This document shows positions 33,801-47,027 of a DNA stretch of 64,000 nucleotides, piece by piece. This DNA is from Strix aluco. Lineage: Eukaryota > Chordata > Aves > Strigiformes > Strigidae. The first letter of the stretch is position 1, and every line of letters begins with the position of its first letter. The notes below the pieces were generated by a model. The model was not told the origin of the DNA, did not search any database, and saw nothing but the letters and a program-made list of their open reading frames with translations. The position numbers were made by a program, and so were the translations under genes. The stretch spans positions 21,206,180 to 21,270,179 of the forward strand of contig NC_133932.1 in assembly GCF_031877795.1 (NCBI RefSeq). The letters run 5' to 3'.

Positions 33801-36449
33801 AGCCTTTTTGCCATGCTGTCAATGACATTTCTGTATAAACAGGCTTGAGGGGATCTTTGTGAGATCTAGTGCTGTTAGGAACCTCATCCCCACCTTACCT
33901 GTGTCCTAATGCAAAAAGAGCACCAAGGGGACAGTGTACTCTGGCAGTATATAGGATTTTACAATGCCTTAATGCTGTATTCTCCTAGTTTAAAAAGTGA
34001 CAGGTTCCTTAACTCTTGTTTTCTCAGCTCTTGTCCCACAGGACATCTTCCAGTGATGGCATATATTCTACCACCAGTTTCCCCTTGCAGTGACTGGAAA
34101 TTGCTGCCAGACTGGATGATGCAGTAAAGGCTTTGAGGCCACTGTTAAAGCCCATGACTTGAAAAAAATTTACTGGTTTGTGGCTCATATGTGGCCTGGT
34201 TAATTTTCTGCTGTTTTCTGTGATGGAGAAATAGTTGCTTTTTGTATGAAAGTAGATACTAAAAGACCAGAACACCCTACTTGTGCAGAGAGCCACAGAC
34301 ATGGGTGAGCCAAGCAGAAACTCACAGACAGAAACAACTCAAGAACAGGGCACTGAACTTCTCACCTTCCCCCTTGCTGCAATATCTGCGTGTTGTCCTG
34401 ATGAGACCAGCATAACAAGAGATGCCGTTTCATTCTTCACTCCTATATCTCTAGGCAGAAAGTAATTTATTTTTGTTGCTTTGTATTTATGATACTTTGC
34501 AGCATGTGCTGCTCTCATCAAACATGTGGACAGCAAGCACTGAAACCAGTTCGCTTGTGATTTACCTGCAATAGCTGATGTTCTCCATAAACTAATTCAT
34601 CATTCACGATGTGCACTTGCAAAGTAGCATTTGCAATGCAGGGAGTTGGTAACAGGGAATTGCATCAATTTTTTATTTGGGGTTTGAAACATAGAGAAGC
34701 TTAGAGGAACACTGAAATGAAGTAGGATCCTCAAGCTTCAAATCTGTCCCTTCAGAAATTATTCCCTTCTAATATTTTGGACTGTATTTCAGTGATTCTT
34801 GACAAAGGTTCTCCTTAGTAAAGGAAAAAAAGGGTCTGCCATCCGTGACAGACATTGATGATTATTTTTCATGTGGCTGTTTGCTGATTTGAAGAGATCT
34901 GAGAGGAAGTATAGAGAACCCAGATGAACTGGTAAAACCTCCAGTTCTCCCATGCACAGTTTAATTCATCATTGCAAGGACTCTTCTGCAAATCTCAAAC
35001 CTGTTATTTTCTTTATATGAAATCAGCAATCATTATAATTTCTTCTCAGCTGGAATATTATTTTTCCCTTTTTGTTTTTTCTTCTTCTTTTGATGGGTCA
35101 GATTTAAACCATCTGCAGGCAGATGGAAAGGAGAAGTGGAATTATTGTTTTCACCAAAAAATTTTGCAGCTGTCAGGGTGTGTTTGACACAAGCCTGATG
35201 GCTGAAAACAAAGACAGGACACATTGTCCCGGCTGGATATCAGAGAGCATAAGAACTCTTCATGGCCAGCTCTTACTTGGAGAACTTGGGGCTAAATGAG
35301 GTAAACAAGATCATTACTTAGCCATACTCAAGGGCTTTTCAGAGAGAATTCTTCACTGAGTTATGTACTGCTTTTCCTGGGCCTCAGTGAAACCCTGTTG
35401 GTTTCGGCACAAGGGGGGTGACTCTCTAAGTGATAGTTGCAATATATCATACAGACCACTGCTACGTAGACCTACCCCATGACAGAGGCTGCAGCCATTG
35501 CTTCCAGTACCTGTCATGATGTATTGCTTTTATAATTTAGTTTAATTTATGGCTCCATCATTAACAACTGCTGCCAATGAAAAAGGGCTTAAAGCAGAAC
35601 TTTCAAGGAGGGACACCAGGAGCTATGACTCAAACCCTCCCAGCGTGGACTAGATTATTTCACTGCTTTGTGTCTGAACACTAGTGGTTCCTTGGTGATA
35701 CCAACACTGCTTCTTTTCAAAGAAGGCCTTTCCACAGGAGCTGTCTATCTGAAAGCCAGATCCGCCGCTGGGAGCTCATGCATCCTGCTGCTGGTGTTCT
35801 TGTTAGGGTTTGTAAGAGTAACTGTTCCTTCTGCTTGCATCAAGCTAGGCATCTTCAAGAAACATAAATTAATTTCCAAAATGGACTAAAACTCAAATCT
35901 TCATCTGCACTTGTAGGTGGGTTTGCCTGTAGAAGTGTTACTTTTCATTGGCATTGTGAAGCTTGTAAGTGCAAGGCATTCCTGGTATTTTTTGTTTTTT
36001 TTTTTCCATTTAATGGCAGAGTTTTGCTGTGGTTTTGTGTGTTTTGAGATTTTTTTTTTTTTTAACTACTTCAACAGTAACATCAGCAATGTGGACTAAG
36101 ACAGTTAATAAAATTTTTGTCCTTTTCATCATAAGGTTTGAGAATGATAATCTTATGAAGTCATTGGGAGTTGTGTTTTTCTGCTCTGAAGTTAAAACCA
36201 TATATTATTTCCATCTCCCAGGGCTGACACTGTCATGTTGGTATTTATTCGTGTTGTGTTTTTTTCCCCAAATAATTTGTCTGCATACATCTGTAGAAGA
36301 ATGTGCTTGAGCTAAACTAAAATTAAGAGAATAAGACATTCATAAACTGTGAGATATTATCTATCATTAAGTCATCTGAACCCTTGCAGTGCACTAGTTT
36401 TGAGTTGCACTCTTGTTATTCTGTGGTTACTGAATGTGTTGTGCAACAG

Positions 36450-36543
36450 CTCAAACTGAAAGCAATTTTGGAAATAGTACATCAGATAGCTGGTCTTTTG
36501 AAACGGCTCAGAAGACCCAGCTTCACACTGATCCTGGATCAAG
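36450..36543 (+). other. Exon-like segment (acceptor, 94 nt, donor), identity unknown
   Basis: Acceptor GTTGTGCAACAG, donor GTAAGA. The open frame reads LKLKAILEIVHQIAGLLKR then RRPSFTLILDQ, which resembles an amphipathic helix. The upstream pyrimidine tract is poor. No family is recognised. Confidence -1.
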
Positions 36544-38338
36544 GTAAGATGGCAACATGCTGCTGCACTTGTTATAATTTGGCTAGTTTTTGAGGAAACA
36601 AAAGCCCTGAAGATGTTTCCATTCTTTTATTTCACCAAGAAAACCAAGAAATCAGAGATCTAATGGCAATATCATCACAGGGAGCCCAGAAAAGGCAGAT
36701 CACATAGGCTAGAGGCCAAATCCTATTGATGTCACTGTCATTAATCCAGCAAATATAAACCTGTTGGAAAGAGTAATGAGATTTAGCATTAAGTGCATCA
36801 AAAATGACTTTTTCAAAGGGAATATTTTTTCCTACCTCTGTGCTTGATATACAGTGCTTGGACGTGTACTATTTACAGCCTTAGCAGGAGGATGTAAGGG
36901 CCCATGTTCCCGACTAAGGACTTTGCTTAGTTATTTACACCTGCACAAAGTGGGTGTGAAATGTTCCCCTTCAGCACTGGTTACGTTCATTCGCACCCAC
37001 TTAACACTGATGCCAAGGAGCACAGAAGTGGCCAAACAGTGGAAAACCATCCCCAGCATCCTGCTGTCCCTGGCTCACCCAGACTCCTCAGGACAAGCCG
37101 TGCCATTGCTGCGGGTCGGATCTCCGCCACCTCCCGCAGGGAGCAGTGGAAGAGCAAAGCAAAGGAGAAACGTCCAGCCAACTCACCTCTGCTCCCCTGG
37201 CAGTCGTGCTGCTGCAGGACATTTGGTTTCTACGTTGTTTTCTTTGCAGGTCTGGAAAAAGAAGCTAATATTCACTTGCATGTTTGTTCCTTTGCTGCCC
37301 ATTGCTGTCTTTGTAAATGGAAAAGAGAGAGGATACAGAATGCTCTCAAGGAGCGGAGGCTGTCCTGGTCTCTCAGAGCCATTCATTTGCATGGGGTCTT
37401 CTGCTCTCTGTAGGTCTGATTAAGTCCCATATGGCAGATCCGGTTGCAAGTGCCTCACAGTGATCTCTGAGCAGGTGCATCTGTAGCAATCCCTGTCCCT
37501 CCTCCAGAGAAGGAGGCTAACAGTCTCAAATAACAAGAGAACCTGAAAGAAACTAAGACAGTGGCATAAGAGGTGCTAACTTAATGAGCTCCGAACTGAT
37601 CTGTTAGACATTTGAAGGAGAGAAAAACCTGAGGGCATCCAAAAGCAGTTAGTAGAGAAAGCATTGTGGGATACAAATGCATCTTGTAGCTGCTACAAAC
37701 AGCGCTCAGCATCTGCCTCTCAGGAGAAAGACACAGATTTGCACAGCCCCTGAAAACAGCCAGATGTAGAGGTGTGCAGTTCTGTCAGTGGTGCAGCTGT
37801 GCTCCTTGGTGATATATACACTTGCCTCCATGCTGCCACCCTAGCCACGGGCTCTAAAAGTTCAAATGGGAACAAGAAAACAGTTTTCAGATTACGTTTT
37901 CTCCCCTCAAGCTGATTTACTAGGGGGAAGCAGTCTATGACAATTTCACAAAAGTTCAGCAAAACAATTCCTCCCCTTTGTTCTTTCTGTCCTATTATGG
38001 AAATGTTTAATACCAAGATGTTATCTAAAAGTAGTACCACCATTGATTCTGGCTGTTTTGTGCACTTCAGAGTCCTGTAATGGGTGTGGCCTTTCTCAGT
38101 ACACAGCTGAATATGGTCCGGCTCTTAGCAGCAGTGATATGATGTCTGGAGGGGGTGAAACACTGATTAGAAAAACCAGTGTGATGGATGCTGCTTTGTT
38201 TTTATAGGTGTTGGTTCACTGAATGGGTATCACTAAAGGAGACTTCATTTTCAGGATGGTGATTGACATTATACTTTGTGATCGCTACATTCTAATATAA
38301 AGCAAAGTAGCTTGATTAACTAATTAAAGGTCAGGGTA

Positions 38339-38450
38339 ATGGCATGGAAATTCCTGGCTGAGCTGAGCACACTGTTGACCAAGCTGAAAGAAGAGAGAAG
38401 AGGTTTTGTTGTATTTCATCAGACCATTGCTGACAAAGATGAAAACTCAG
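38339..38450 (+). other. Possible first coding exon (ATG to donor), identity unknown
   Basis: An ATG opens MAWKFLAELSTLLTKLKEER then GFVVFHQTIADKDENS, followed by the donor GTAGGC at 38451. The composition is protein-like, but it has only 37 codons and no recognisable homologue. Chance is a real possibility. Confidence -1.
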
Positions 38451-39529
38451 GTAGGCTGTCACCTGTTTTTCACCAGTAAAACTGCCTTCTCTGTATTTTG
38501 CAGGGACTCGTTGGGGGCACTGAACTCAGCTAAGCAAATGACACTGATCTGAATGGTTCTTACGTTTTCTGTGATTCTACTCATGAAGCTGAGGAAGTTA
38601 CTTGGTTTCTCAATAACTACCCTAACAACTGTTCACTTAGTAAAACTTACAAAAGCTGCCTGAGATTCTTAAGTAGGAGGAAGCTTAGAGGCGTAGCATG
38701 ATACTACCATTGGTGTGTTTCCTCTGTTTTGAGATATGGTTATTGCTTTAGTATTTAGTTTCTTTACTGAGGGAATCATGCAGTCTTCTAGATTTGAGGT
38801 TCTCTCTCGTGCCTCTTTTTTTAATTTTATTTTTTCCTCTGGGGAATTTTTAGAGAAGCTTGCATTTGAATTGAAATCTTTAAGGGGTGCAGTCCTTTAT
38901 TTTGCTGGATGCACAATAATAGGTGTGCTTCTGGGAATGTGTGTGACAACACAAAATCTGCTGTTAGAGTCCTTGAGTAAAATTGTAGCCCAGCTGAAGG
39001 TAGATGGTATTTTGATATTGACTTTGATAAGGTCCTTTTTTTTTTTTTCCCCTTTATTTGCTTTCCCAAACTGCTTGTATCTAACTGCGAGAAGCAAGGG
39101 CTTCTGTCCACCCCTTCAGAAAAAAACACATGTAATTTAAGACTTTAAGCTTGTTATAAGGTTAAATATCTATTTTCTGAGGATAGCATGTATCAGTTAC
39201 TTGGTTGTGTATTTAGACTATTAATACGGAGACTGTGCATGCAAAAAGATGTGTAAATATGTCAGTGGACAATATTATTAATATTAATTCTTACATTGTA
39301 GTTTTACATTAAAGGTTCTAGTATGACCAGAGGCTCATGCTGTGTTAACTGCTGTATGTGAATACAGTTCTTTATGTTGGAAAAGTCGCCTTCTGTCTGT
39401 AAGTGTAGCTGAGAGGAGCTCGAAGAACAGGGAGGTCCCCCTGCTGTCAGGAGGCAGGTGAATGCAGACAGGGACTGTGGAATAGCACATTATAATACCT
39501 TGTGAAACAAATGGCTTGTTGACAGGCAA

Positions 39530-39900
39530 CAACAGATAACATTAATTACGGAGGCAGGAGATTTAAACAAAACAAGCAGATTGAAATCCTGAGAAAGGAT
39601 TATTCAAAATTTACCTCTATCAGTTTTTGTGTGGATGGCTATATAACCACTAGGCATGGCCTGTGCAACAGCTTGGCTGTTACCATTTACAAGCAATTAT
39701 TAATAACACTGTTTAATTGCAAGCTAATTACCTCTAAGGCGGCTTATGCTTGAAGCTTCTGTGATTTAAATGTGAAATGACCCCATTATTCCTTTATTTA
39801 ATTGATATTAACTGAGACTAATTAACATACAAAAGTTAAATCAGCTTTAATTAGAAAACCATTACTGGCACCTCTCTAATTAGTATTGGAGGCAGTAGTG
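39530..39900. promoter_or_regulatory. TAATTA-rich block, candidate distal enhancer
   Basis: Five TAATTA homeodomain core sites (39543, 39725, 39819, 39848, 39877) and several partial ones (CAATTATTAATAAC, TTTAATTG) lie within about 340 bp of complex, repeat-free sequence. The last three are spaced exactly 29 bp apart. Such density resembles conserved non-coding developmental enhancers; the function is inferred. Confidence -1.
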
Positions 39901-41071
39901 TTTTCAGTGGCACCAAACTGTTGACATGAGAAGTAGCTGAATGAGCCACATTGAAAGTAAATGGTTTTGGACCAAATATACCTATAGAGGTTTTGTCTTC
40001 AATTTTTTAAAAGATAGTGATTTAAACTCTAAATCTACCCTTAAAGACTATGTAGAGGCTCTCGTATTTATAAACTACTTTGAAGACACCTGTAGATGTA
40101 TTTTGCTTTCGTGGTGCACTACTCCAGCAGGCTGCTTTTCTGTATTTAACAGAGAAGTTAAGATTGAGCTAATTTTCCCCAGTTACACAAACAAAATCTC
40201 ATTCACAGCAGGGTAAATTTCTCCAGCTGTTTATGGACTGGATATGAACAGCCGATCTCATCTAAAGGAGTCAAGCTGGGAAACAAGGGGGGAAAAAAGC
40301 TGTTGAGCAGGAGGTGAAATGGGTAATGATGTAACTTATTATGAAATTGGTCATTCAAGAAATCCATGTGCTTTACCTGTACCTGCTTTTACAGTACTGT
40401 TTGGTTTGCTTTTTGTTTTTATTTTTTTGATATGACCATTTTACAACTGTAGAATAGCTCTGTGCTATTATAACCACCTTGATATGCCAATAGAGACACA
40501 CAGCATGGTCTCAGATGTGGCCTTAAAAAGGAAAGTTTTTACATTGGTTAAAAATCGAGTGCATGTGCAAGAAGGGGAATGCAGCAGCAAAAAGAATAGA
40601 AGTTGTATAGCTTTTGAAGCAAGAAAAGAGCTTACTATATGGGAGAGCTTCTCTAAGCTAGACTTGTAGCACCAGGAAGGGTTATGCCTGTAAGCAGCCT
40701 GTCCACAGCTGTCCACCGAAAACTCCCAGCTCTGCTGTTGGGGGAAGGCTCCCAGCAGAGGCAGGGCTGAGGACAAAAACTAAAGCATGGCCTGATGTTG
40801 CCATTGGTACCATCATTTTGGGGCTGTGGATCACAGACACCATCTCCTCCCGCTAGCATTAACTGAGATGTCAACCTTTACCGGTGAAGGTTTCACAGAA
40901 CGCACTCAAACCCTCCCTAAACTGTCATTTCTGCAAGCAGCAGTGTTCATCACTGATATCTTTTTCTGTATAAAACTTCTTTGTGCTGGAAAGATCCTAT
41001 CTGAACCTCTTTTGAATAACTGCAGCACTATTAGAGAAAGCCAGCAAATCAGATTCACTCTCTGACACTGA

Positions 41072-41089
41072 TTTTTTTTTTTTTTTTTT
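41072..41089. repeat. Poly-T run (18 nt)
   Basis: Homopolymer in the gene-poor flank. Confidence -1.
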
Positions 41090-44000
41090 GTGAAACAGAT
41101 AGAAAACATGATTTAACTAGTTGCATGGAAGTCTCTGATACATCAGTCCATCTCTAGGAGATGTAGTGGAAAGACACAGTCCTACCACGTGTATGAAAAG
41201 AGGAAAAAGTACCTTTTGCATATTTGCCTCTTTTTGTCCCTTGTATTTTGTTCATGTAAGAGACTAACCTCTAACACAAGGGTTGAATCTGAAGCTTAAA
41301 AAGAGATTCTATGTCATTAGAAAGGTGTACTGCTCTAGATCAATATTTATTAGTAAATAAGCACAGTTAAGCTGGCGTGCATGGCTCGGTGGGTACACTG
41401 GGCTGAGGTGCCCAGCACATCTCTGGTGACAGCCAGGCAGGCAGTGGCAAGTGGCACCTTGTTAAGCTGCAGGATCTGGGTGGCCATGGGGCTCCAGCCT
41501 GGGGCTCCCAGCAGCTTTACATAAGTTTGCCTTGTAGCTGTTGTGGACTTACCTTTTTCTGTTTACACTCTGTCACTTTTAAATTGAAATGATATGTATT
41601 GTGAATATCAATTTCAGAAGCCAGCACAGTGCAACTTTCTTTGAAATCAAGGCCTTAATGAGACCAAGATATCTTTTGGTAAAGAAAAGGGGTTTGCACT
41701 TGTGCTCTGCAAACCGTATCATGTGAATCACTGTCACAGTGCTACACAAGAGCAGAAAAGAAGCTGAAGAGTATGGAAAAATACAATATTAGTTTCTGAG
41801 AGCAATTTCAGTCTGTTCCAGTAAAATCATTAATGGAAAAACTACAATAACCAATTAACTACATTCACAAACTAGGCTTGCAAAACAAGATAGACTTCAC
41901 ATCAGAAACTGGAAAGAATTTTATAGTATAGGAACGCATTTGATAAGCTGTGAGATACTTGAAAAGACTTCTGAATTCCTGTTATAAAACTGGAAATAAT
42001 AGGAAGTACCTATTAGCGCAATTTCAAGGATGCATCCTCCAAATGCCTATTACTAGGGTGTTAAGAAAACATTCTGAATCATTAAAAATGAATATCATAT
42101 ACCTGTTTTAAATTTCTGTGACTCCTCTCAGTAAATGTCATCCATCACTATAGTTGCAGAAATAAATACAAGAATTTTGGTGACCAAAGAAATGTTGTGA
42201 AGAGAAATGGAGCAACTGAACATCCATTTCATGCTAATAACTGATGGGCCAATGAGACAATCTAACTAATGATACAACTGATGTAAATTTTACAGCATAT
42301 TACAAATTGTAACAGGTATTTAAGATGACATTCTCATCTCTTGTATATATTCTCTCTTTTAATGCATATTTTGAAAGTACTGACAACAACTTTGTATACC
42401 TTTGAAAGGACATTACTTTCAATTTTCATTACAAGACATTCAAAGGTGTGTGGTTGTTATCATAGCTAGACAAAATGGAGAAGGAAATTCCAGGGAAAGT
42501 GAGAGCACTAAAGAATCGATGGGCATAAAATGGTAATAGAAAAATCTTATTGAAAGATCAGTTCAATTACTCCTATAAGCCATGTTTTTCAAAAAGTATT
42601 TGAGTATAAACTGTAAGTGTCTTCTTATTTTCAAGTTCACATCTTTTCAGCCTGTTATCTAAACTTGGGAGAAGTGTAGAGCTAATATAAGTGGATGTAT
42701 TTAGGCACGAGTCCTTGGGTGAATCAGGATCTTTGCTCTTACCTAAGTAGGGTTAAGCTACTGAACAACCAATCAACCAAAAAAAAGGAACCTCCCTTAT
42801 CAACATTCATGTTTGTAAATGCTAAATTAAAAGGAGTCCTTTGGATATAGAGCCAAAATTACTTGTATGCCATGTGTGAACACAGATAAATGGTTCTTGC
42901 TTGAACCATCTCACTTTGAAATGACAGACTTGCAATACCGAGCATAACCCTTCTTCCAGCTGAGGCTTCAATTGTGCAGCTGTCATTGAGCAGAGCTTCT
43001 GGGTACAAATAACCTCAATGCAGGGATTTAAAAATAAAAAATGCCTGTGCAAACTTGGCTTTCTTTGACTTTGAACTAAACTACCTAGGCAAGTCTTTTC
43101 TGTGGAAAAACATTCTGTGCAATTTCAAACAAGAAAATTGAATTGCCAGGTGTTGTGGAATAGACTCAGACAAACACCAACACTGAGATCCAAAAATGTT
43201 TGAAAAACTTTATTTACACTCTCATAAATGAGATTTGAATTCACATACTATTATGCTTGTACAGTGGAAATGTAATTCTATTTTAAAATGTGAACAAGAG
43301 GGTGGTGGAAAAGATAAGATGTGAATGCTACAGTGCAGCGGTAAAAGAAATGTAGCAGAGGCAAAAAGCTCATTCCATTTCATTACAAAGAAAATAGTTT
43401 AGGCCAAATCCAATTGCACTGGAGTGAGGGAAAAGATCCCCATTAACCTCTGTGCAGCTGGATTAAGCTTTCAACTGGAATAACCGACTTAGTGGATCAT
43501 ATTCTACATCTCATCCTGTATATTGTTAAGGTTTTTTAGATGCATGCTGCTTTAAATAACATTGGTAGTGCTCAGCATTTTGTCTAATTTTTTTTCTTAA
43601 TCATGGGAGATGTCACTGAGTCCGAGAAAGAAGAAATCCGTCACCAGTGGAGAGATCTTGGATCAGTGCATTGAAAACTGATTGCTGTGGGAGTTAGATC
43701 CCTTTGTGCAAAGGTACATAGAGCCACTGACTTAAACCCTTCAGATTGATTGTGAACTTCTGGAAATGAGAATATCTTCGTTCATCATCAGGAATTCATG
43801 TTAAGATTCATGACAGGTTTTGCATGTTTATAGAAACCAAGGGATATAATTGAAAAAACAGAAAAGAAGTGCTGACTGACAAAAAGATCTTTAATTTTGT
43901 TTATATATCATGAATGTGATCCAAAGAAAGTTGCTTTAGCTAAAGGAGGCTAGATTTCTTGTAGAAAAAAAAGTACCTTTACGACAAAAATAAGTCTATA

Positions 44001-45354
44001 TCCCATTGCTGAGCAGTAATTAGTTTTTACAAGTTCCTTCCTGTTTCGAGGTTCTAATTGGTGGCCTGTTGGGAGCCCTGAGCACAGAGCTGTCAAAGCA
44101 ACCCTCTTTTTTACTTTTTTGTCACATTCCAATATAATTAGACAGATGATTATAGTAACAAACACAGTACCAGCTGTTTGAAGCTTAATACTCTTTAAGT
44201 ATTACCATGCCTTTATTTTAAAGGTACCGAAACATATGGGAATCATAAGCCATTTCTCTCTCTCCTTTCTCCGCTAAGCTAAACTTTTGTATTCAGATGC
44301 TAAGCCTGTGTTTGAAGAAAGGGGGAAAGAAATAATATTTCTGAAATACCCTGTAATAAGTCCAACTCATCTGTCTCATTTGTGCAACTCCAATTCCCCT
44401 TTCTACTCAATCTCTTTACTGTCAGTATTTCTCTGGACAGAGAGTGACAATAATACAGGAACAGGTTGATGCAGCTTTAGCAGTCTAAGACTCAATTAAT
44501 GGCAATAAAAAGAGTCATAACAGTAATAAATATTTCTGGAATGCTCTTTTTCTTGAAAAACTCCTTGAGGCAGCAGATGTATTCTTTCTAGATGGGGCTA
44601 CATCACTGCTTGGGCGGCTACTGGAACTAATTTCTCTCCCAGGATTCAGATTTTCTTCAGTGGAAGTAGCCGTCTGTTTTCAGATACAGGAGAAGTGAGA
44701 AAAATAAGTATGTTTTAAAAGGAAAGCTTATATAAAAGACCAAAAAGTCAAGAAAGGAAAATACAGCAGTAAGTAATTTAAAGATATCAAAAAATTACAG
44801 CCAAACTCACCCTGTGCAATATTACTCAGAAATCTGCAGAGCTATTCCAAGGATTAAACTAACCACAGAGCTTGCATTCTTGGTTATGCAGAGCTCGCTT
44901 TCTGCCAAAGTACTTTAAGACTTTGGCATCTTTTGCTTTCATGTAACCGGGAATCAGGTCCTATAGCTTTATCCCCTCCACTCAGAGCTCTGTTCAGTGA
45001 AATCCCTGGGCTTTGCTTTCCGTGTTTATGATGGGTGGGAGGAATGTGCAGTGGGAGGCTTGAAGGAAGAGTGAAGCCAAGGATAATAGCGGACTTGGTA
45101 TTGCAGTATATAATCAGGTTCCTATGCTGTGCCTGTCACTGGGGCATCTCAGTGTCTCACAGTAGTGTAACAAAGCGGTGTACTTAGTGCCTGCTGGGTA
45201 CAAGTGCTAATATTCCCACCATTCATAGCAATACATTTTCTGCTGCATAAGAAGATTGTGGGTCTTGGTGATTTATTCTCTTTAAATACTGCCTATGTTC
45301 ACATACGTGCATTCACAAGCCAGCAAAATATCTCTGCGCTTGGAACCAAATATC

Positions 45355-45540
45355 TGGGGCTGTCAGCGGAGGTTTTATGGTGCAGTTTTGGCTGGGCCCC
45401 CAGGAGAACTGCCCCCTGCCCTGCTTGGGTGGCAGCGCGGGGCTGCTGGTGGCTGGGCTCATTGGGACTGCCAGCGCCGAGAACGCGCAGCAGGTGCCGT
45501 CACCCCGTGTCAGCTGGGCGTCCCACCGCGCCTCCAAAAC
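45355..45540. other. Isolated CpG-rich patch in the gene-poor flank
   Basis: About 185 bp of GC-rich sequence with many CpGs (for example AGCGCCGAGAACGCGCAGCA and CCCACCGCGCC) inside AT-rich surroundings. It could be an orphan CpG island or a repeat fragment. No promoter motif is clear. Confidence -1.
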
Positions 45541-47008
45541 AGTTTATGGTTTTGCTTGAACTAGAGATTAAAATCTCGTTGAATGAGCTCTGCGTTTTGG
45601 TTTCTTTTAAAGGATTGTAAGGCTATGGCCGGTCTCCTTTTAAATATGGAACGAAAATAAATATGAAAACTTCTGCTACCCTAGCCAACTGCAGAAAGTA
45701 GCGCCTGCTTGTTCTCAGAGGTACCCGAGTTCAGATTGTATGGTGGGGATTACTTCCTGTAAATTCTAATTAAGGATGATTGTATCAACAAATGCTTTAT
45801 AAATACTAGTAAAAAGCTGAAAGGAAAGAGAAATTTAACATAACATAAAAATATTCTGGTTCATTTTGGGGAAAAAAAAAGTTTATCATGTGTGTCAATG
45901 TTTTCAACAGAGCATTATGAATGGATACTCAGCTGCATAAAAGATGAAGTGCTTTTTTCTTTTCTGTCTTCCTTTTTTCCCTCTCCTCACCTCCTTACCA
46001 CTTTAAGTTTTGAAAATGAATCCTTTCCAAAAGGCTGATCTTTTTTTGATGTTGAGTCAGTGGACAACTGAGCTATTTCACACTTGGGGAGCCAAATTTT
46101 GTCTCCTATTGCACATGTTTAAGACTAAATTTGGGCCTCAGATGTTTCAACAGAGAAAAGATTACTGCAGGCACAGGGTGTAGAAATTTACACTGAGGCT
46201 TGCGTAGGTATGCTAGGGAGATAATACTTTCCAGGATGGGAAATCATTTCACCTTCAGTGAACAGTGTTGGAGAAATAAATCAGCTTAAAAAAACCCAAC
46301 AGAATTAGAGAATAGAAGATGTGGTTTAATTGCTCATGGGAAGGCTGAAGGGAACTTTCAAGTCATCCTCTTCCATTTGCAAGGCATAAATAAGAGGAGC
46401 TTAAAGAGTGCTAAAGTCAGTGTTGTGGGTTACCGCTATCCCAACAGCACTCCTGTGCTCTGGCCTGACCCTTCCTTGCCCCCAGAAGAGGGTGACACAG
46501 TGATCTTCATACCATTTCAGGTTGAGAAGTCTGACCCTTGCTCTACTGAGACAGAAGTGAGGGAAGACAGGGGGCTGGCTGTGGCCAAAGGCAAAGTAGT
46601 ACAGACTCTCCCGATACACTGGACATGTGAGATTAAGATAACTCTCTGAAAATATATATATATATGCTATTGGAATTTATCTGTGAACTGAATGTCTTTA
46701 ACCTGTAGTTTGGCCCAAAGCAGTTTATTTAATAGTGGTACTGCAGTGAAACCACAAACACAGCTGTCACTTTATGCATAGCAGTTGCTCGTGCACAGCC
46801 CTAAACAAGCAAAAACATTCTCTCAAGATACTAGGAAGGATGCTGAGGTGACCCTTATTCTCTCTCTGCATAAACTCTGACCCCCACAAGACAACATTCA
46901 GCAATGGATCAACAGATGAACTCAGTGTAAAACTTAATCTAAATAATGGTGCGTTTGCCAGCTCAGTGTTGCTTTCTGTTTTGGTTTTTGGTTGTGTTTT
47001 TTGTTTGG

Positions 47009-47027
47009 TTTTTTTTTTTTTTTTTTT
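47009..47027. repeat. Poly-T run with upstream T/G-rich sequence
   Basis: Nineteen T preceded by TTTTTGGTTGTGTTTTTTG-like sequence. Confidence -1.

Larger units (their letters stand above)
26051..39529. other. Non-coding flank, no confident gene
   Basis: AT-rich unique sequence downstream of VGLL3. Further single AATAAA hexamers at 27665 and 28699 could extend the 3' UTR. A GC-rich patch lies at about 30460-30830, and three weak exon-like segments at 29685, 36450 and 38339 are listed separately. The remaining open frames look like chance. Confidence -1.

Noticed and set aside
36854..37423. 189-codon plus-strand frame, with a second overlapping 150-codon frame
   Set aside because: No recognisable family, two frames open at once, composition like the surroundings and no convincing splice or promoter context.
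43620..43672. Short peptide-like stretch reading MSLSPRKKKSVTSGEILDQC
   Set aside because: It is short, lacks a convincing acceptor, and I could not connect it to any family.
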